DNA of 64,000 nucleotides from Campylobacter concisus (GTDB taxonomy: Bacteria > Campylobacterota > Campylobacteria > Campylobacterales > Campylobacteraceae): the NCBI RefSeq assembly GCF_902460845.1, contig NZ_CABPVS010000001.1, positions 232,380 through 296,379 on the forward strand, read 5' to 3'. Positions 49,610-59,957 of the stretch are shown piece by piece (position 1 is the first letter of the stretch; each line of letters begins with the position of its first letter). The position numbers and the translations under genes are program-made. The notes beneath the pieces are model-generated. The model was not told where the DNA came from, did no database searches, and saw only the letters and a program-made list of their open reading frames with translations.

Positions 49610-51286
49610 ATGATAGATCCAAAATCCATAGAAAAACTCAAAAATCAAATCGATATCGTTGACATTATAGAGCACTATTTGCCAGTTAAAAAAATGGGTG
49701 CAAACTATAAATGCGTCTGCCCATTTCACGATGATAGAAATCCTAGTATGAGCATAAGTCAAAGCAAACAAATTTTTCACTGTTTTGCTTGCAAGGCCGG
49801 CGGAGATGCGATCAAATTTGTAATGGATTATGAGAAATTAACCTATCCAGAAGCTATCGAAAGAATAGCTAGCCTTGTAAATTTTAGTCTCGAATACACA
49901 AGCGACAAAGCCCCAACACAAAAAGAAAATAAGCACATTTTAGAAAAGGCGAATGCCTTTTATAGGAGCGAATTTTTCAAGCATGAAGCCGCTGTGAGAT
50001 ATATCTATTCTCGTGGTATAAATGACGCGATGATCGAGAAATTTGAGCTTGGCTGGGCTGGGGATAGTGCTAGTACTATTAGGCTTTTACAAAATGAAAA
50101 TATCGAGCCAAAAGAGGCACTTGAAGTTGGAATCGTAAAGCAAAACGAGAAGGGAATTTATGCTAGTTTTATCGAGCGTATCACATTTCCCATATATGCT
50201 CACACGGCAAAATTAGTTGGCTTTGGCGGTAGAACGATCTCAGATCATCCTGCAAAATATGTAAATTCTCCACAAAGCATGGTTTTTGATAAGTCAAAGC
50301 TACTTTACGGCTATCATTTAGCTAGGCAAAGCATTTTTGAAAAAAAGCAGATCATCATCACAGAGGGATATCTAGATGTTATCATGCTGCACTTTGCTGG
50401 CTTTACAAACGCCGTTGCTGTGCTTGGGACTGCGCTTACGACTAATCACTTGCCACTTTTAAAAAGAGGAGAGATAAGCGTAGTACTTTGTTTTGATGGT
50501 GACTCGGCTGGTATAAATGCCGCTATAAAATCATCTCGTCTTTTAGTGCAAAACGAAATAGATGGAAGTGTTGTCATTATAAAAGATGGTGCAGACCCTG
50601 CGGATATGGTTTTTGCAGGTAGAAGCGACGAGCTAAAAGAGATGTTTGGCTCAGGGACTGAGCTTGGCGAGTTTTATATTGAGCAAGTTGTAAAAAAATA
50701 TGATATTACGCGCCCAGTGCAAAAGCAAAAATGCTTAGAAGAGATAGTGGAATTTACAAATTCTCTAAAGCCAATAATCGCAAAAAGTTACGAATTATTG
50801 GTCTCAAATTTACTCAAAATAGAGCTAAATACTTTTAGTCTTCATGGGCAAAGATATATAAATAGACAAGATCAAAATTTTACAAATGCTGCAATAAATA
50901 AACAAATGGCTCAAAAAAAAGATAAAACTGATATTTTGGAATTTAGCGTTTTAAAGAGCATGCTTGCAAATAAAAATTACGAAACTATCGTTTTAAACGA
51001 GCTTGAGGAGAAATTTTTCTTGCATCATAAAGATTATTTTCAGGCTGTTTTATTGCCAAATATTCAAGATAACGCGGTACTTGTTAGAGAAATTTATGTT
51101 GATGAGAGCTCAAACGTAGCTTCTAGTGAAGAGAGCCTTAAAGAGGCCATTTTAAAGCTAAAACTAAAATACTACGAAAAGTTTCGCGAAGATACTAGAA
51201 AATCACAAAAACCAAATAAAATCGAAATAATGCAAAAAATTTCAGAGATTATTAAAGGCTTACACAACAAGCTACAAAAAAATTAG
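49610..51286 (+). CDS. dnaG: DNA primase DnaG
   Basis: 558 residues from the ATG at 49610; a TTG two codons earlier is less likely. The N-terminal CHC2 zinc finger uses CVCPFHDDRNPSMS and FHCFACKAGGDAI (about residues 36-70). The Toprim core has ITEGYLDVI (about 249-257) and CFDGDSAG. A C-terminal helicase-binding region follows. Makes RNA primers at the fork. No clear Shine-Dalgarno is present. Confidence 0.95.
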   Translation: MIDPKSIEKLKNQIDIVDIIEHYLPVKKMGANYKCVCPFHDDRNPSMSISQSKQIFHCFACKAGGDAIKFVMDYEKLTYPEAIERIASLVNFSLEYTSDKAPTQKENKHILEKANAFYRSEFFKHEAAVRYIYSRGINDAMIEKFELGWAGDSASTIRLLQNENIEPKEALEVGIVKQNEKGIYASFIERITFPIYAHTAKLVGFGGRTISDHPAKYVNSPQSMVFDKSKLLYGYHLARQSIFEKKQIIITEGYLDVIMLHFAGFTNAVAVLGTALTTNHLPLLKRGEISVVLCFDGDSAGINAAIKSSRLLVQNEIDGSVVIIKDGADPADMVFAGRSDELKEMFGSGTELGEFYIEQVVKKYDITRPVQKQKCLEEIVEFTNSLKPIIAKSYELLVSNLLKIELNTFSLHGQRYINRQDQNFTNAAINKQMAQKKDKTDILEFSVLKSMLANKNYETIVLNELEEKFFLHHKDYFQAVLLPNIQDNAVLVREIYVDESSNVASSEESLKEAILKLKLKYYEKFREDTRKSQKPNKIEIMQKISEIIKGLHNKLQKN

Positions 51287-51390
51287 ATTTCAAAATTTAA
51301 CACTTATTCAGCTTTAAATCATAAAACTAAATGTAAAATGTTCAAAGTAATAAATGTTTTTAAGATTAGTTTTATTTTTAAGGATTTATT

Positions 51391-52626
51391 ATGATAAATT
51401 TTAAAAGATTTGAGGCGAATTTTAATGCTATAAGCAGATTTGGAGCATTAAAAGGTGGAGGGCTAACAAGGCTTGCATTTAGTAAAGAAGACTTGGAAGC
51501 TAGAAATTTTCTTATAAATTTAATAGAAGAAAATGGCTTTAAACTTAAAATTGACAATGTTGGCAACATCTTTGCCATCTATGATGATGGCTGTGAGCCA
51601 GGCGAGAAGCCAGTTTGTGTGGGCTCTCACATAGATAGCGTGCCAAATGGTGGCTTTTATGATGGTACGCTTGGCGTTATGGCTGGACTTGAAGCATTAA
51701 CCTCGATAAAAGAAGCTGGCATTAAGCTAAAGCGTCCGCTTTGGCTCATAAATTTTTGCTGTGAAGAATCAAGTCGTTTCAAGACAGCGACCATTGGCAG
51801 CAAGATAATAAGCGGCAAACTTGGTCTACAAAGGCTTCATGAGCTAAAAGACGAAGATGGCATTTCGCTTTTTGAAGCGATGAGTAAATTTGGACTTGAA
51901 CCACAAAATTTAAATGATTCTCTTTTAAAAGAACACTCACTTCATTCATATTTAGAACTTCACATTGAACAAGGTCCAGTGCTTGAGCGAAGCGGCATAA
52001 GCGTTGGCGTAGTAAGTGGGATCGCCGCTCCTATAAGATTTGAAATTATTATTCATGGTAAGGCAGATCACAGCGGTGCGACTCCGATGAATATGCGAAA
52101 TGACGCCCTGCTCGCTGCTTCACACATAATAATCGCTGCAAATAAATTTGCAAAAAGCAAAAAAACAGCTGTAGCAACCGTTGGTTACGCACATGCAAAA
52201 CCAGGCGTTTTAAACGTCGTGCCAGGCGAGGCAAGGCTTGGAGTTGATCTAAGAGATATTGATAAGACAAGCTTAGAAGAGCTAAATTTAGAGCTTAGAA
52301 ATTTTATAAAAGAGCTAAGTAGTGAGCTAAAATTTAGTTATGAGATAAGAGAACTAAGTAGTGACGAGCCAGTAAAACTAAGCGATCATGCTATAAATTT
52401 ACTAAGCGAAGAGGCTGCTAAACTGGGCATAAAAACGCTTACTTTGCCAAGCGGAGCTGGACACGATGCGATGAATCTAACAAAACTTGCAAGTAGCGTT
52501 GGCATGCTTTTTATACCTTGCGTTGGTGGCATCAGTCACAATATAGCAGAAGCTATAAATTTTGATGATGCTTTCAAAGCTACACAAATTTTAACAAATG
52601 TACTAATTAAACTATCAAATGAATAA
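51391..52626 (+). CDS. M20 Zn-dependent amidohydrolase (hydantoinase/carbamoylase family)
   Basis: 411 residues. Metal and catalytic motifs of the N-carbamoyl-amino-acid/allantoate amidohydrolase group are clear: VGSHIDSVPNGGFYDGTLG (about 76-94), CCEESSRF (about 126-133), HIEQGPVLE (about 191-199), and GAGHDAMNL near the end. Hydrolyses ureido or related amide bonds; substrate unassigned. First of five tightly packed genes that look like an amide/peptide catabolic operon. Confidence 0.85.
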   Translation: MINFKRFEANFNAISRFGALKGGGLTRLAFSKEDLEARNFLINLIEENGFKLKIDNVGNIFAIYDDGCEPGEKPVCVGSHIDSVPNGGFYDGTLGVMAGLEALTSIKEAGIKLKRPLWLINFCCEESSRFKTATIGSKIISGKLGLQRLHELKDEDGISLFEAMSKFGLEPQNLNDSLLKEHSLHSYLELHIEQGPVLERSGISVGVVSGIAAPIRFEIIIHGKADHSGATPMNMRNDALLAASHIIIAANKFAKSKKTAVATVGYAHAKPGVLNVVPGEARLGVDLRDIDKTSLEELNLELRNFIKELSSELKFSYEIRELSSDEPVKLSDHAINLLSEEAAKLGIKTLTLPSGAGHDAMNLTKLASSVGMLFIPCVGGISHNIAEAINFDDAFKATQILTNVLIKLSNE

Positions 52627-52636
52627 GGAGAAATCT

Positions 52637-54651
<2,015 letters not shown>

Positions 54652-54665
54652 GCAAGGAGAGAGGT

Positions 54666-55976
54666 ATGGAAACATTTAAGCTAATTGCTGCCATTCTTGG
54701 CATCGCAGCTGTTGTGGCACTTCTTGTCTTAAAAAAAGAGACAAGAACGGTGCTAATAGGTGTTGGTTTGGTACTTTGTTTAATCGCACTAAAACCTATG
54801 GGGGCATTAAGTGCTTTTACTGACTATATGACTAAAGCAGGGCTTATAAAAGCGATTTGTGCTAGTATGGGTTTTGCTTTCGTTATGAAATACACAATGT
54901 GTGATAAGCACCTTGTTGCGCTTCTTACAAAGCCACTTAAAAATGTGGGTTTTATATTGATCCCCGCAACAACAGTGCTAACTTATTTTATAAATATCGC
55001 TATCCCTTCAGCTGCAGGATGCTCTGCTGCTGTTGGTGCGACGCTTATACCGCTTTTAATGGCTTCAGGTATCCGCCCAGCTATGGCTGGTGCTGCTGTT
55101 TTTGCAGGGACATTTGGTGGAGTTTTAAGCCCAGGATCGGCTCACAACGTCTATGTGGCTGATCTTGTTAAAAAGACGGTTGAGGGCTACACAGTTCAAG
55201 ATGTCATAAAAGTGCAAATTCCAAGTGCATTTACTGCTCTTGTTATCGTAGTGATCGCATTAGTTATTGTTGCGATACTGCTTAAAGACTATCAAAAAAA
55301 TACAAATTTTACTCTTGAAAGTAGTACTGCTAGCGAAGAGAAGCCGCTATTTAAAGTAAATTTCATCTACGCCATTATGCCTTTAGTTCCACTTGTTATC
55401 TTGGTTATTGGCGGAACAAGCCTTGCAAAAGATTATAGCTTTCTTGCGTGGACAAAGATGGGCGTTGCTGAGGCGATGATACTAGGTGCTATCATAGCTA
55501 TCTTTGCTACGCTTACAAATCCGCAAAAGATCACAAAAGAATTTTTTAACGGAATGGGCCACGCTTATGCTGACGTTATGGGTATCATCATCGCAGCTGG
55601 TGTCTTTGTCGCTGGCCTAAAGGCATGTGGGGCCGTTGATGTGGTCATCGCATGGCTAAAAACAGATCAAAGTTACGTTAAATTTGGCGGAACATTTGTG
55701 CCTTTTATCATGGGTATAGTTACAGGTTCAGGTGATGCTGCTACATTTGCATTTAACGAAGCTGTCACAACAAACGCCGCTGCACTTGGCTTTGAACAAG
55801 ATAAGCTTGGTATGGCTGCAGCTATTGCTGGTGCTTTAGGTAGATCGGCTTCCCCGATTGCCGGTGCTGCTATCGTTTGTGCAGGCATTGCGATGGTTAG
55901 CCCAGTTGAAATCGCTAAAAGAACATTTTTAGGGATGTTTGTCTCTGTTGTAGCGATTGCATTTTTTGTCATCTAA
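54666..55976 (+). CDS. dcuC: anaerobic C4-dicarboxylate carrier, DcuC family
   Basis: 436 residues with about twelve membrane helices. Blocks PSAAGCSAAVGATLIPLL, GTFGGVLSPGSAHN and the C-terminal AGALGRSASPIAGAAI fit DcuC. Exchanges or exports succinate, fumarate or aspartate. Within this operon it could export succinate formed by fumarate respiration of aspartate from peptides. GGAGAGG ribosome site. Confidence 0.88.
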   Translation: METFKLIAAILGIAAVVALLVLKKETRTVLIGVGLVLCLIALKPMGALSAFTDYMTKAGLIKAICASMGFAFVMKYTMCDKHLVALLTKPLKNVGFILIPATTVLTYFINIAIPSAAGCSAAVGATLIPLLMASGIRPAMAGAAVFAGTFGGVLSPGSAHNVYVADLVKKTVEGYTVQDVIKVQIPSAFTALVIVVIALVIVAILLKDYQKNTNFTLESSTASEEKPLFKVNFIYAIMPLVPLVILVIGGTSLAKDYSFLAWTKMGVAEAMILGAIIAIFATLTNPQKITKEFFNGMGHAYADVMGIIIAAGVFVAGLKACGAVDVVIAWLKTDQSYVKFGGTFVPFIMGIVTGSGDAATFAFNEAVTTNAAALGFEQDKLGMAAAIAGALGRSASPIAGAAIVCAGIAMVSPVEIAKRTFLGMFVSVVAIAFFVI

Positions 55977-55987
55977 AAGGATGAAAA

Positions 55988-57211
55988 ATGGATATCGTAG
56001 AGAGATTTTTAAACTATACAAAATTTAACACCACAACAAATAAAGAGAATGGACTAAAAGGTGTCATGCCTTCTAATCCAACCGAGTACGAGCTGGCTAA
56101 GTTTTTAAAAGAAGAGCTTAGCTCGCTAGGCATAAAAGATATCATCTTGCAAGACAATGCTATCTTGATAGCAAAAATTCCTGCAAACTGTGAAAATGCT
56201 CCAAGCATTGCCTTCTTTGGGCACTTAGATACAAGTAGTGAGCAAAAAAATGATACCAAAGCTAAAATCGTAAAATACACAGGTGGCGATATCTGCCTAA
56301 ATGAAGAGCAGGGAATTTGTCTAAAATTTAACGACAATCCAGAGCTTAAAAAATACGTTGGTGATGACATAGTCGTGACTGACGGCACTAGCTTGCTTGG
56401 GGCTGATGATAAGGCTGCGATCGCTAGCATTGTAAATATGGCTAGCTACTTTATGCAAAATCCTGATGTAAAGCACGGTAAAATCGTGATCTGCTTCGTG
56501 CCAGATGAAGAGCAGGGCTTACTTGGGGCAAAGGCGCTTGATGTAAATTTGCTAGGAGCTGATTTTGGCTACTGCTTAGACTGCTGCGAGATAGGTGAGC
56601 TAATATATGAAAATTGGAACGCAGCTGACTGCACGATGGTCTTTAAAGGCGTTTCGGCTCATCCGATGAACGCAAAGGGTAAGCTTGTAAATTCGCTACT
56701 TCTTGCGCATAAATTTATCTCGCTTTTGCCAGGCGGCGAAGTGCCAGAGTGCACCGAGGGCAAAGAGGGCTATTTTTGGGTAAAAGAGCTTAGCGGAAAC
56801 AGCGCAAAAACGACGCTCAAGATCGACATAAGAGAATTTGACGAGGCGAAATTTCAAAAGAGGCTTGAGTTTTTAAGCGATATGGCAAATTCTTTTAACA
56901 AAATTTATGGAGAGCGTTGCGAAATCACGCTAAAAACACGCTATGAAAATGTCTTTAAATTTTTAAAAGATGAAAACTCACTGCCTATAAAATTAGCAAA
57001 AGATGCCTTTAGTGAGCTAAATATCACGCCAAATATAAAGCCTATGCGTGGTGGATATGACGGCGCTGTGATATCTGCAAAAGGTGTGCCAACGCTAAAT
57101 TTATTCACAGGGGCAAATAACTTTCACTCCGTCTTCGAGTATTTGCCAGTTAGCAGTCTAAAAGCCGCGAGTGAAGTGATTAAAAAAATCATAATTAACG
57201 CTGCTAAATAA
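55988..57211 (+). CDS. pepT: peptidase T (tripeptidase)
   Basis: 407 residues, M20B. Metal site motifs: FGHLDTSSEQ (about 74-83), LLGADDKAAIA, VPDEEQGLLGAK and the C-terminal IKPMRGGYDGAV with LFTGANNFHS. Removes N-terminal residues from tripeptides. Last gene of the operon, followed by a terminator. Confidence 0.95.
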   Translation: MDIVERFLNYTKFNTTTNKENGLKGVMPSNPTEYELAKFLKEELSSLGIKDIILQDNAILIAKIPANCENAPSIAFFGHLDTSSEQKNDTKAKIVKYTGGDICLNEEQGICLKFNDNPELKKYVGDDIVVTDGTSLLGADDKAAIASIVNMASYFMQNPDVKHGKIVICFVPDEEQGLLGAKALDVNLLGADFGYCLDCCEIGELIYENWNAADCTMVFKGVSAHPMNAKGKLVNSLLLAHKFISLLPGGEVPECTEGKEGYFWVKELSGNSAKTTLKIDIREFDEAKFQKRLEFLSDMANSFNKIYGERCEITLKTRYENVFKFLKDENSLPIKLAKDAFSELNITPNIKPMRGGYDGAVISAKGVPTLNLFTGANNFHSVFEYLPVSSLKAASEVIKKIIINAAK

Positions 57212-57219
57212 ACTTCATA

Positions 57220-57248
57220 AAAGCCTAGATTTAGTAAATTTAGGCTTT
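57220..57248 (+). terminator. terminator after pepT
   Basis: Stem AAAGCCTA/TAGGCTTT with additional ATTT/AAAT pairing inside the loop, followed by AAATTTTACTTT. Confidence 0.7.
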
Positions 57249-57270
57249 AAATTTTACTTTCAGGACAAAA

Positions 57271-58260
57271 ATGAAGGCTTTAGCTTTATTTAGCGGAGGG
57301 CTTGATAGCATGCTCTCAATGAAATTAATAAGCGATCAAAATATCGAAGTGGTCGCACTTTATATGGATACTGGATTTGGCGTAGATGAAGAAAAACATG
57401 AAATTTTAAGACGCCGCGCAGCTTTGGCTGGAGCTAGTTTAAAGGTAGTTGATATGAGAAACGAGTATCTTCGTGATGTACTTTTTAACCCAAAATACGG
57501 CTATGGCAAGCAGTTTAACCCATGTATTGATTGTCACGGATATATGTTTAAAACAGCTCTTAATATGCTAAAAAGTGAAAATGCAAATTTTATCATCACA
57601 GGCGAAGTCGTAGGTCAAAGGCCGATGAGTCAGCGAAGAGACGCACTCTTTCAGGTTAAGCGTCTAGCTGATGACGAGGATGATTTGGTGCTTCGTCCGA
57701 TGTGCGCTAAGCTCTTGCCACTAACTAAGCCAGAGCGCGAGGGTTGGGTCGATAGAGAGAAGCTGCTTGATATAAGCGGGCGCGATAGAAAGCCGCAGCT
57801 TGCTTTGGCAAAGGAATTTGGCTTTGAGGACTTTGCAACGCCTGGAGGTGGATGTTTGCTAACGATCGAGAGCTTTGCTGTGAAGATAAAGGATTATCTA
57901 AATTTTGATAAAGAGATGCGAGATATCGATGTAACGTGGCTAAAGCTTGGTAGGCATCTGCGCTTACCAGATGGTGCAAAAATGATAATAGGCCGTGATG
58001 AGAGTGATAATAACGCACTTTTAGCACATCCAAATGATAAATTTGATCAAGTAAATTTTAAAGAGAGTGATGACATCGTAGGAGCCGTTAGCTTCATAAG
58101 CAAAAACGCTAGTAAAGCTGACAAAGAGCTGGCCGCAAGGCTCGCATTAGCTTATACAAAAGCAAGCAGAGAAAATAAATTTGAAGTTAGCATCGATAGC
58201 GAGAAATTTAGTATCACACCTGAGGATAAATCTCTAGCTCAAAATTATTTCGTAAAATAG
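57271..58260 (+). CDS. PP-loop ATPase, tRNA-thiolation-like (MnmA/ThiI-related)
   Basis: 329 residues. PP-loop LFSGGLDSMLS (residues 6-16), then a CIDCHGYMF cysteine pair (about 90-98), GEVVGQRPMSQ, and PGGGCLLT (about 191-198). These are typical of the ThiI/MnmA-like AANH hydrolases that adenylate and thiolate tRNA. The C-terminal third (from about 210) resembles the NFACT-R/DUF814 type RNA-binding extension found on epsilonproteobacterial members. Exact modified base unknown. Confidence 0.78.
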   Translation: MKALALFSGGLDSMLSMKLISDQNIEVVALYMDTGFGVDEEKHEILRRRAALAGASLKVVDMRNEYLRDVLFNPKYGYGKQFNPCIDCHGYMFKTALNMLKSENANFIITGEVVGQRPMSQRRDALFQVKRLADDEDDLVLRPMCAKLLPLTKPEREGWVDREKLLDISGRDRKPQLALAKEFGFEDFATPGGGCLLTIESFAVKIKDYLNFDKEMRDIDVTWLKLGRHLRLPDGAKMIIGRDESDNNALLAHPNDKFDQVNFKESDDIVGAVSFISKNASKADKELAARLALAYTKASRENKFEVSIDSEKFSITPEDKSLAQNYFVK

Positions 58261-58340
58261 ACGTTTTATTGATTCTTGATGCTTTTATTTTGTGTTTGTG
58301 GATAAAGATGGTTTTTATCTACAAATAAGTTTAAAAATTA

Positions 58341-58346
58341 TATAAT
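58341..58346 (+). promoter_or_regulatory. -10 element of the tRNA-Met promoter
   Basis: TATAAT, followed by CCG at the expected start, 20 bp before the mature tRNA 5' end. Confidence 0.7.
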
Positions 58347-58365
58347 CCGAAACTTATTTTAAAGT

Positions 58366-58442
58366 GTCACGGTAGCTCAGCTGGTTAGAGCGCTGGTCTC
58401 ATAAGCCGGAGGTCGGGAGTTCAAGTCTCCCCCGTGACACCA
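58366..58442 (+). tRNA. tRNA-Met (CAT), elongator type
   Basis: 77 nt cloverleaf: acceptor GTCACGG/CCGTGAC, D arm GCTC/GAGC, anticodon loop CTCATAA with anticodon CAT, T arm GGGAG TTCAAGT CTCCC, discriminator A and encoded CCA. The first acceptor pair is intact and the anticodon stem lacks the three G-C pairs of initiators, so elongator Met is preferred. A tRNA-Ile with lysidine-modified CAT cannot be fully excluded. Confidence 0.95.
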
Positions 58443-58466
58443 TAGATGCCCTACTTATCGATACTC

Positions 58467-58491
58467 TAACTGCCCTTTTTGCAGTTTTCCT
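58467..58491 (+). terminator. hairpin after tRNA-Met
   Basis: AACTGC/GCAGTT with a 7-nt pyrimidine loop, followed by a T-rich TTCCTTTCTTT tail. Short stem, so moderate support. Confidence 0.5.
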
Positions 58492-58662
58492 TTCTTTAAA
58501 ATTTCCTAAAAGTATGGTACAGTTTTTATAAAAAGCGGTACATTTTTTCAGGATTGTTTTATTTTACAAGATGCTTTCTATAAATTTGCTTTTATTTTTA
58601 CTGATAGATAAAATTTTTATCTCAAAGTGAACAAACTTCAATTTATTTCACTCTTAAATTTT

Positions 58663-58678
58663 CGGCACAACTTTTGCT
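58663..58678 (+). promoter_or_regulatory. sigma-54 promoter upstream of the secreted-protein array
   Basis: CGGCAC-N5-TTGCT, matching the RpoN -24/-12 pattern (GG at 58664, GC at 58676). It lies 33 bp before the first gene of the array, so that gene is probably expressed with flagellar hook genes. Confidence 0.78.
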
Positions 58679-58710
58679 TACTCTTTGAAGCTAAATTCAA
58701 GGAGTAAGCT

Positions 58711-59851
58711 ATGAAAGTCTCTTATAACTCCATCTTAACAAAACAGCACTATCAAAAACGGAAAAAAAGCGAAGGCTTTGCAAATTTCCTACCTAACACT
58801 CCAAATATAAATTCGATCAGCCAAACCACTATTTCTAAAAATGACTTTGTTTCATCTAGTAGTATCGACTCTCTTTATCAGGCTAAATTTACTTCACAAG
58901 AGGGTTATGGATATAGTGTAGATGCTAAAGGATTTATGGGAGCTGACTTTAACAAAGCTGCAGGCTTGCCACAAGACTTTAAAATTCACAAAAGCACGCT
59001 TGATGCAATAGTGTTACACAATCAAAAACATCCAAATAGTATAAATTTTTCAATGGAAACAAAGAAAGATAACCAACTCTTTGGAGAGGATAGCTTTGCA
59101 AATATCGATCTAGCAAATACTATCAAGCAATACTATAAAATTTTTGATCAAATTTCAGCTGGAGTTATTAGCAAGGGTAAAGAATTTTACTCAAATGAAG
59201 ATCTAGCAAATATGCCAAAGGGTTACTTTTCAAAAGATAAAAAAATGGATCATTTCGAATATCTAATGGGTAGGATGACAAGTGATGAGATAGATGGACT
59301 AACTGATAGGAGCAATGAGAAGATTCAGGACAGCCCAAGATGCAGACGATGCACGTAAGCTAATGAATGATCTAAAAGATATAAATATAAGGGTTAATGG
59401 AAATTTCCTTGACTTTTCTCCAGAAGTGATGACAACTGAGCATACTATCCCTTATATGTGGGTTAGTAGTGCTGGATATGACTTTAAACCTGATATGTCC
59501 GTATATGATAGCGAACAAGGCTATACAAAGGAACAAATCTTTGTTGCATTTTTAAAAAACGAGCAAGGTCTTGTGTTACAAGGTGGTACAACAAGGATAA
59601 CTGACGAGGCTCTTAGTGTGTATAAAAGTTCATTAATACTTACAAAACAAGATAGAAGTGAGATAGGCATAACAAAGGCTTATTATGATGAGATACTATC
59701 TGGCAAGAAAGATCTAAAAGATATACTAGCTAGGATTTTAAAGCTTAGAAATTTAGAGCTTAAAAAAGATCAAACGCTTGAGGGGCTAGCAAATAAAATA
59801 ATGGACGTTTTAAAAGAATTTGATGAGAGGACAAAGGTAAGAGAGCTATAA
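58711..59851 (+). pseudogene. frameshifted Cj0814-type flagellar-dependent secreted protein
   Basis: Two overlapping frames, 58711-59358 (215 codons) and 59315-59851 (178 codons), look like halves of one protein of about 378 residues. The first loses family-like sequence after KIQD, and the second picks up at AQDADDARKLM. One extra base near 59330 accounts for the break. No signal peptide. The segment around YGYSVDAKGFMGADFNKAAGLP resembles the Campylobacter Cj0814 family of flagellar-dependent secreted proteins, an identification from memory. The alternative is two real overlapping genes or a sequencing error. Confidence 0.65.
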
Positions 59852-59904
59852 AAATATATAACATAGTAGACATTCGCTCTAAGCCCTTTTGACTACTATA
59901 CTAC

Positions 59905-59930
59905 TAAACATTTTTTACTTTTGCCGATAT
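59905..59930 (+). promoter_or_regulatory. sigma-28 (FliA) promoter
   Basis: TAAA at 59905-59908, 14 bp, then GCCGATAT at 59923-59930, against the consensus TAAA-N15-GCCGATAA. The start would fall about 20 bp before the coding region. Confidence 0.72.
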
Positions 59931-59957
59931 AAGATATATATTTTAAAAGGATTTAAA

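Noticed and set aside
58366..58560. tRNA-Met as an integration site for a mobile element carrying the downstream array
   Set aside because: No direct repeat of the tRNA 3' end was seen downstream and no integrase gene is present in the window, though the right edge is not reached.
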